Positions 5,372 to 12,927 of a stretch of DNA of 12,927 nucleotides are shown here, in pieces. The stretch lies in assembly GCA_964541215.1 (NCBI GenBank), contig CAZIPP010000042.1, positions 1 to 12,927 of the forward strand. Reading direction: 5' to 3'. The translations under genes were made by a program, and so were the position numbers. Origin of the DNA: SIG469 sp964541215. GTDB taxonomy: Bacteria > Bacillota > Clostridia > Oscillospirales > Oscillospiraceae. Each line of letters begins with the position of its first letter. Position 1 is the first letter of the stretch. Below the pieces are notes generated by a model. That model ran no database searches, was not told where the DNA came from, and worked only from the letters and a program-made list of their open reading frames with translations.

Positions 5372-6595
5372 GTGAAAAGTTTCGTTTTGCAAGACATCAA
5401 CATATTCCAGTCTGAAGCCTTCATCAAGGGCAATGTTGCCGTTGAAGAAGGCTGTATTTCCGCTTTTGGTACCAGTGTTTCTTCTGATAGTGGAAATGTT
5501 TTCAAATTCGATAATGCTTTTGTTTTTCCCGGTTTCGCTGATGTTCATGTACATCTTCGTGAGCCGGGTTTTTCGTATAAAGAGACCATTGAAGACGGCA
5601 CAGCTGCTGCTGCCGCCGGCGGCTATACGGCTGTGTGCTCAATGCCGAATCTCGACCCTGTGCCCGACTGTATGGAGAACCTCGAAAAGCAGCTGGTCAT
5701 CATCCGAAAGGGAGCAAAGGTAAAGGTTCTTCCCTATGGTGCCATAACCGTTGGCGAAAAGGGCGAAAAGCTTGCTGATATGGATGCCATGGCAGCCGAT
5801 GTCGTAGCGTTTTCCGATGATGGCAAGGGCGTTCAGAATACAGAAATGATGCGAGCCGCCATGCTCAGGGCAAAAAGCCTGAATAAGCTCATAGTTGCTC
5901 ATTGTGAAGACGAAAGCTATCTGCCTTCGCCCGAAAGCGAATGGCGTCAGCTGGAGCGTGACCTTGAACTGGTCAGAGAGACCGGCTGCGGATACCATAT
6001 GTGCCATATGTCTACCCGCCAGTCTTTGGAGCTGATGGCAAAAGCCAAAAAAGAAGGTCTTAACGTGACCTGCGAGACCGCTCCCCACTACCTGCTGCTG
6101 AACAGCAGCATGATACAGGATCACGGCAGATTCAAAATGAACCCGCCTATCGGCACCGAGGAAGATCGTCTGGCACTTTTGCAGGGACTGAAAGACGGTG
6201 TTATCGATATGATAGCCACCGACCACGCGCCCCACAGCAAGGAAGAAAAATCCCGGGGATTTGCAGGCAGCCTTAATGGTATAACAGGACTTGAAACCGC
6301 ATTTGCTGTACTGTACACCGGACTGGTGGAAACCGGACACATTACGTTAACCAAACTTGTTGAAGTTATGAGCATAAATCCCAGAAAACGATTCGGAATA
6401 TCAGGTGATTTTGCAGTTGGCAAACCTGCTGATTTCACGGTATTTGATTTGAGCAATGAATATTATGTAAATAGCGAAACGTTCCTGTCAAAAGGAAAAA
6501 GCACCCCGTTCGACGGCATGAAGGTAAAGGGCAAGTGCCTGATGACCGTTTGCGACGGACGTGTGGTGTGGATGAGCGAAGATATAAAGAAGTAA
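5372..6595 (+). CDS. pyrC: Dihydroorotase
   Basis: Dihydroorotase cyclises N-carbamoyl-aspartate to dihydroorotate, the third step of UMP synthesis, in the cytoplasm. From the GTG start the product has 407 residues, with class I amidohydrolase motifs. HVH at 59-61 carries two zinc ligands, followed by LREPG. FSDDGKGVQ holds the metal-binding Asp (149/150). AHCED has His177, CETAPH has His239 and TDHAPH has the catalytic Asp284. All expected catalytic residues are present. The protein is somewhat short for class I (usually about 425). The segment between AHCED and SEWRQ seems to lack roughly 20 residues that I remember from clostridial relatives. It is the first gene of the operon and is followed 24 nt later by carB. 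The pyrB gene that often precedes it is absent. Confidence 0.95.
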   Translation: MKSFVLQDINIFQSEAFIKGNVAVEEGCISAFGTSVSSDSGNVFKFDNAFVFPGFADVHVHLREPGFSYKETIEDGTAAAAAGGYTAVCSMPNLDPVPDCMENLEKQLVIIRKGAKVKVLPYGAITVGEKGEKLADMDAMAADVVAFSDDGKGVQNTEMMRAAMLRAKSLNKLIVAHCEDESYLPSPESEWRQLERDLELVRETGCGYHMCHMSTRQSLELMAKAKKEGLNVTCETAPHYLLLNSSMIQDHGRFKMNPPIGTEEDRLALLQGLKDGVIDMIATDHAPHSKEEKSRGFAGSLNGITGLETAFAVLYTGLVETGHITLTKLVEVMSINPRKRFGISGDFAVGKPADFTVFDLSNEYYVNSETFLSKGKSTPFDGMKVKGKCLMTVCDGRVVWMSEDIKK

Positions 6596-6619
6596 AAAAC
6601 CTGAAAGGATAAGATAGAA

Positions 6620-9799
<3,180 letters not shown>

Positions 9800-9826
9800 G
9801 AAATAACGAAACATAGAGGAATACAA

Positions 9827-10555
9827 ATGAAACAAGGTATTTTCACCGTTGCTTCAAATGAAAATATAGCCGCAAATACATGGGAAATGGTTCTGCTGGG
9901 GGATACCTCCGGCATAACCGCTCCCGGTCAGTTCGTAAACGTTCAGCTGGACGGTATGTTCCTGCGCCGTCCTATCTCCGTTTGCCATTGGGAAGAAGGC
10001 AGCCTGACCATTGTCTATAAGGCTGTGGGCAGAGGCACCGAATACATGACCACTCTTGAAAAAGGCGCTGAGCTGGATATCCTCACCGGGCTTGGCAACG
10101 GATACGATCTGGCAAAATGCGGCGAAAAGACTTTGCTCATCGGCGGCGGAGCGGGTGTTGCGCCCATGTACGGTCTTTGCGAAACTCTTGTAAAGAGCGG
10201 CAAGCAGATAAAAGTTATCCTTGGCTTTAACACTGCCGATGAAGTTTACTATGCTGAAAAGTTTGAAAAACTGGGCGCTGACACTGTGATAACCACAGTT
10301 GACGGCAGCCTTGGGGTTAAAGGTTTTGTTACCGCTGCCATGGACTGCGGCTATGATTATTTCTGCACCTGCGGCCCCGAACCCATGCTGAAAGCCGTGT
10401 ACGCGGCATCCAAAACCTCCGGCCAGATGAGCTTTGAAGAGCGCATGGGCTGCGGATTTGGCGCCTGTGTTGGCTGCACCTGCGAGACTAAGTACGGGCA
10501 CAAGCGCATCTGCAAGGATGGTCCGGTATTGGAAAAGGAGGAGATCATATGGTAA
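9827..10555 (+). CDS. pyrK: Dihydroorotate dehydrogenase B, electron transfer subunit
   Basis: PyrK carries FAD and a [2Fe-2S] cluster and passes electrons from dihydroorotate, via PyrD's FMN, to NAD+. The 242-residue protein has the FAD-binding RRPIS at 47-51, the nucleotide-binding GGGAGVAPM at 106-114 and CGPEPML at 182-188. The cluster cysteines are C209, C214, C217 and C229 in GCGFGACVGC and following. Length and motif order are normal for the ferredoxin-reductase-like PyrK family. An AGAGGA site lies 6 nt before the ATG, 27 nt after carB. Its last 7 nt overlap the pyrD start, so the two subunits of the heterotetramer are probably translationally coupled. Confidence 0.97.
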   Translation: MKQGIFTVASNENIAANTWEMVLLGDTSGITAPGQFVNVQLDGMFLRRPISVCHWEEGSLTIVYKAVGRGTEYMTTLEKGAELDILTGLGNGYDLAKCGEKTLLIGGGAGVAPMYGLCETLVKSGKQIKVILGFNTADEVYYAEKFEKLGADTVITTVDGSLGVKGFVTAAMDCGYDYFCTCGPEPMLKAVYAASKTSGQMSFEERMGCGFGACVGCTCETKYGHKRICKDGPVLEKEEIIW

Positions 10556-11463
10556 ACACAAAGGTTTCCCTCTGCGGTCTTGAACTTGACAACCCCGTTA
10601 TCCCTGCCAGCGGCACCTTTGGCTATGGCTATGAATTTGCCGAGCTTTACGATATAAACTGTCTAGGTTCCTTTTCCTTCAAGGGGACTACAAGAGAACC
10701 GCGTTTCGGCAACCCCACTCCCAGAATTGCGGAAGCAGATTTTGGCATTGTAAATTCCGTTGGCTTGCAGAATCCCGGGATACACAGTGTCATCGCCGAT
10801 GAACTGCCCAAGCTTTCAAAGGTTTTCAACAAAAAAGTCGTTGCCAATATCAGCGGCTTTTCCATTGATGAATATGTGTACTGCTGCGAGCTTATCGATA
10901 AAGAAGAGCAGGTGGGTATCATCGAAGTCAATATAAGCTGCCCCAATGTCCACGGCGGCGGCATGGCTTTCGGCACTGATCCCGAAATGGCGGCAGCTGT
11001 AACAAAGGCTGTTAAGGAAGTTACCACCAAGCCTGTGGTCATGAAACTGTCTCCCAACGTGACTGACATAGTGTCAGTCGCTAAAGCCTGTGAAGAAGCA
11101 GGCGCTGATGGAGTGAGCCTTATCAACACCATTGCGGCCATGCGTATCGATTTGAAAAAGAAAAAGCCCATCCTTGCCAATACCACCGGCGGTCTGTCCG
11201 GACCTGCCGTGTTCCCTGTGGCACTGCGCATGGTATGGCAGGTTTACGAAGCCGTAAATATTCCCATTATCGGCATGGGCGGTGTTGCTTCCGCCGAAAA
11301 TGTTATCGAGATGATGCTGGCAGGCGCATCGGCTGTTCAGGTGGGCGCTGCCAATCTGCGTGACCCCTGGGTCTGCAAAAAGATAGTTGACGAACTTCCC
11401 GCTGTGATGGAAAAGCTGGGCATAACCAGCCTGAAAGATATTATAGGAGGAGCTCATGGGTAA
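10549..11463 (+). CDS. pyrD: Dihydroorotate dehydrogenase B, catalytic subunit (class 1B)
   Basis: This is the FMN-containing barrel that oxidises dihydroorotate to orotate, partnered by PyrK. The 304-residue protein has the signatures PASGTFGYG (19-27), FKGTTREPR (44-52) and NSVGLQNPG (69-77). NISCPNV (128-134) carries Cys131, the active-site base that marks class 1; class 2 enzymes use Ser. Near the C-terminus GMGGV and the GASAVQVG phosphate-binding strand are present. With PyrK beside it, the enzyme is the NAD-dependent B type rather than the fumarate-dependent 1A type. AAGGAGGAG lies 5 nt upstream of the start, which overlaps the pyrK stop as ATGGTAA. The start of pyrF overlaps its own stop in a nearly identical arrangement. 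Confidence 0.97.
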   Translation: MVNTKVSLCGLELDNPVIPASGTFGYGYEFAELYDINCLGSFSFKGTTREPRFGNPTPRIAEADFGIVNSVGLQNPGIHSVIADELPKLSKVFNKKVVANISGFSIDEYVYCCELIDKEEQVGIIEVNISCPNVHGGGMAFGTDPEMAAAVTKAVKEVTTKPVVMKLSPNVTDIVSVAKACEEAGADGVSLINTIAAMRIDLKKKKPILANTTGGLSGPAVFPVALRMVWQVYEAVNIPIIGMGGVASAENVIEMMLAGASAVQVGAANLRDPWVCKKIVDELPAVMEKLGITSLKDIIGGAHG

Positions 11464-12142
11464 AGATGTAATTATCGCCTGCGATTTTGCGGGCAAAGAA
11501 CAAACTCTGGCATTTTTGGACAAGCTGGGCAGCAAAAGACCTTTCGTAAAGATAGGCATGGAGCTGTACTACGCTGAAGGTCCCGATATAGTAAAAACTC
11601 TCAAACAGCGCGGACACAGAATATTTCTGGATCTGAAGCTGCACGATATACCCAACACCGTGAAAAAATCCATGGCTGTGCTGAAAAACCTTGGCGTAGA
11701 CATGGTGAATGTCCACGCTGCCGGCGCCAAAGCCATGATGGAAGGCGCAAGAGAAGGTCTTGGTCATGACGCGCTGCTCATCGCTGTAACTCAGCTGACT
11801 TCCACTTCTCAGGCTGTGATGGAAAATGAAATACTCATCACCCGTCCTTTGGAACAGGTGGTCATGAATTACGCGAAGCTGGCAAAGGACGCGGGACTTG
11901 ACGGCGTTGTGTGCTCACCCAACGAAGCCGGTGCAGTCCACGCTCACTGCGGCGACAGTTTCCTTACCGTAACACCCGGCATCCGTTTCCCCGGCGGAGA
12001 CGTGGGCGATCAGGTTCGCGTAACAAGCCCCGCTCAGGCAAAGCTTCTTGGCAGTGATTATATCGTTGTGGGTCGTCCCATCACAGCAGCTGCCGATCCT
12101 GTTGAAGCTTATGAGCGCTGCATAAACGAGTTCTGCAAGTAA
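11456..12142 (+). CDS. pyrF: Orotidine 5'-phosphate decarboxylase
   Basis: PyrF decarboxylates OMP to UMP, the last step of the pathway. The 228-residue protein is of the short bacterial type (group I). It has Asp10 and Lys32 in the substrate pocket, the catalytic charged network DLKLHD (D59, K61, D64), the phosphate-contacting TPGIRFPGGDVGDQ (173-186) and GRPIT with Arg207. All residues expected for catalysis are present. It starts inside the end of pyrD (ATGGGTAA, 8-nt overlap) behind a TAGGAGGAG site, so it is likely coupled to pyrD translation. A 71-nt gap with a strong hairpin separates it from pyrE. Confidence 0.96.
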   Translation: MGKDVIIACDFAGKEQTLAFLDKLGSKRPFVKIGMELYYAEGPDIVKTLKQRGHRIFLDLKLHDIPNTVKKSMAVLKNLGVDMVNVHAAGAKAMMEGAREGLGHDALLIAVTQLTSTSQAVMENEILITRPLEQVVMNYAKLAKDAGLDGVVCSPNEAGAVHAHCGDSFLTVTPGIRFPGGDVGDQVRVTSPAQAKLLGSDYIVVGRPITAAADPVEAYERCINEFCK

Positions 12143-12149
12143 GAAACAA

Positions 12150-12187
12150 CTGTCATTTCGAACCGCATTTACGGTTTGAAATGACAG
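12150..12187 (+). repeat. Intercistronic hairpin between pyrF and pyrE
   Basis: The arms 12150-12165 (CTGTCATTTCGAACCG) and 12172-12187 pair over 16 bp with one G-U wobble at 12160/12177 and a 6-nt loop. The arm is followed by AAAAACTATACAA, not a T-run, so it is not an intrinsic terminator in the plus direction. It could protect the upstream mRNA end or be a remnant of a dispersed palindromic repeat. An ATG at 12181 lies inside the right arm and is unlikely to be used. Confidence 0.75.
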
Positions 12188-12201
12188 AAAAACTATACAA
12201 T

Positions 12202-12206
12202 GGAGG
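12202..12206 (+). promoter_or_regulatory. Ribosome binding site deciding the pyrE start
   Basis: GGAGG lies 7 nt before the ATG at 12214. The alternative in-frame ATG at 12181 has no ribosome site and sits inside the hairpin stem, so 12214 is preferred. Confidence 0.8.
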
Positions 12207-12213
12207 TCATACA

Positions 12214-12858
12214 ATGGACGAGATCAAAGTATTGATAGCAAAAGGACTGCTGAGCATAGGCGCAGTATTCCTTCGCCCCGAAGAACCCTTCACATGGGCA
12301 AGTGGCATCAAAAGCCCTGTTTACTGCGACAACCGCCTTACTCTGACTGATATCGCCGTAAGAAGCGATGTTGAATATTCTCTGGCAGACGTTATCCGCA
12401 AGGAATATCCCGACTGCGAGGTGCTTATGGGCACTTCCACCGCAGGTATCGCCCACGCTGCCATTACTGCCCACATCCTGTCCAAGCCCATGGGCTATGT
12501 CCGCGGCGGCGCAAAAGACCACGGCAGAAAGAACGCCATCGAAGGCAAACTGGAGCCCGGTCAGAAGGTTGTTGTCGTTGAAGACCTTATCTCCACTGCC
12601 GGAAGCTGTGTCGAGGTCGTTGAGATCCTTCGTGCGGCGGGCGCCGATGTTTTGGGCGTAGTCAGCATTTTCACCTATGGCATGAAGAAGGGACTTGAGC
12701 GTCTCGCTGCTGCCAACGTAAAGAATGTCAGCCTGACCGACTTCGATACAGTGGCAAAGGTCGCTGCCGAAGAAGGCTACATCGCTAAGGAAGATATTCA
12801 GAGACTTATCGCTTTCAGAGATAACCCCTCTGATGAAAGTTGGATAAAAACCGTATAA
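12214..12858 (+). CDS. pyrE: Orotate phosphoribosyltransferase
   Basis: PyrE joins orotate and PRPP to give OMP, the substrate of PyrF. The 214-residue product, counted from the ATG at 12214, has FTWASGIKSPVYCDNR (26-41) near the N-terminus with Lys33. GTSTAGIAHAA lies at 73-83. The flexible catalytic loop is RGGAKDHGR (97-105), with K101 and H103. The PRPP-binding motif is VVVVEDLISTAG (119-130), with the acidic pair E123-D124. Length and motifs are normal for the bacterial enzyme. It is the last gene of the operon. Its stop codon lies in the loop of the terminator hairpin, so terminator and coding end overlap. Confidence 0.96.
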   Translation: MDEIKVLIAKGLLSIGAVFLRPEEPFTWASGIKSPVYCDNRLTLTDIAVRSDVEYSLADVIRKEYPDCEVLMGTSTAGIAHAAITAHILSKPMGYVRGGAKDHGRKNAIEGKLEPGQKVVVVEDLISTAGSCVEVVEILRAAGADVLGVVSIFTYGMKKGLERLAAANVKNVSLTDFDTVAKVAAEEGYIAKEDIQRLIAFRDNPSDESWIKTV

Positions 12859-12872
12859 CTACGGTTTTTATC
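12843..12872 (+). terminator. Intrinsic terminator overlapping the pyrE stop
   Basis: GATAAAAACCGTA (12843-12855) pairs perfectly over 13 bp with TACGGTTTTTATC (12860-12872). The 4-nt loop TAAC contains the pyrE stop codon. The GC part of the stem is followed by TTTTT, which pairs with the AAAAA arm, so it may work in both directions. The last Lys-Thr-Val codons form the left arm. Confidence 0.8.
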
Positions 12873-12873
12873 T

Positions 12874-12927
12874 CAGCGTGTCAAAATAGTCCTTTGGACC
12901 ATTTTGACACGGTTTCTCAGTTTGCTG
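12874..12927 (+). repeat. Terminal palindromic repeat, right copy
   Basis: This is the inverted copy of 2-55 with two differences (52/54 identical). The core 12877-12892 pairs with 12896-12911 over 16 positions with one A/C mismatch, around a TTT loop. It starts 2 nt after the pyrE terminator and has the same orientation relative to upstream transcription as the left copy. It runs to the last base of the window, so its true outer edge is not visible. Confidence 0.85.

Noticed and set aside
5639..6340. A 233-codon minus-strand open frame across pyrC
   Set aside because: It is in register with pyrC and explained by rare TTA/CTA/TCA codons. It has no family motifs.
9854..10561. A 235-codon minus-strand open frame across pyrK
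   Set aside because: It has the same codon register and the same cause as the carB shadow. pyrK is unmistakable on the plus strand.
12181..12213. Upstream ATG giving PyrE 11 extra residues
   Set aside because: The ATG is inside a hairpin arm and lacks a ribosome site. The ATG at 12214 has GGAGG at 7 nt.
12568..12612. Ala in place of the first Gly of the PyrE PRPP motif (STAG)
   Set aside because: The general phosphoribosyltransferase motif tolerates Ala at this position, so it is not evidence of altered function.

Overview
The window looks like chromosomal DNA from a Gram-positive anaerobe of the Bacillota, most likely a Clostridia/Ruminococcus-like gut bacterium. The clues are a two-subunit NAD-linked dihydroorotate dehydrogenase (PyrK plus a class 1B PyrD with an active-site cysteine), a DivIVA-type coiled-coil protein, a two-subunit (class I) fumarase-type beta chain, an MMPL transporter without outer-membrane partners, strong GGAGG ribosome binding sites and near-consensus sigma-A promoters. 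The genus assignment is an inference from gene content and style. No plasmid, phage or transposase gene is present.

Layout: two divergent transcription units share a 179-bp intergenic region (5193-5371) with one good promoter facing each way. Leftwards (minus strand) run a DivIVA-like coiled-coil protein, an orphan fumarase/tartrate dehydratase beta subunit, a 12-TM MMPL/RND-type transporter and a secreted protein with two long blocks of exact XXXLXXG heptads. This unit ends in an intrinsic terminator at about 100-132, followed by two further hairpins. Rightwards (plus strand) runs a pyrimidine operon, pyrC-carB-pyrK-pyrD-pyrF-pyrE, with overlapping or closely spaced genes. It ends in an intrinsic terminator whose loop contains the pyrE stop codon.

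The pyr operon encodes most of de novo UMP synthesis: the CarB half of carbamoyl phosphate synthase, dihydroorotase, DHOD B, OPRTase and OMP decarboxylase. carA (the glutaminase subunit) and pyrB (aspartate transcarbamylase) are not here and must be encoded elsewhere. The promoter predicts a leader of only about 23 nt, which leaves no room for a PyrR-type attenuator.

The most unusual signals are: (1) a 54-bp palindromic repeat, 52/54 identical, at both extreme ends of the window in inverted orientation, each copy just beyond an operon's terminator; (2) the secreted metronomic heptad protein next to the MMPL transporter, with a Shine-Dalgarno separated from its start codon by a perfect 8-bp hairpin; (3) a fumarase-type beta subunit without its alpha partner; (4) a 16-bp hairpin between pyrF and pyrE. 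The pyr genes themselves are ordinary housekeeping genes. The accessory-looking leftward operon is where an undescribed function is most likely to lie.
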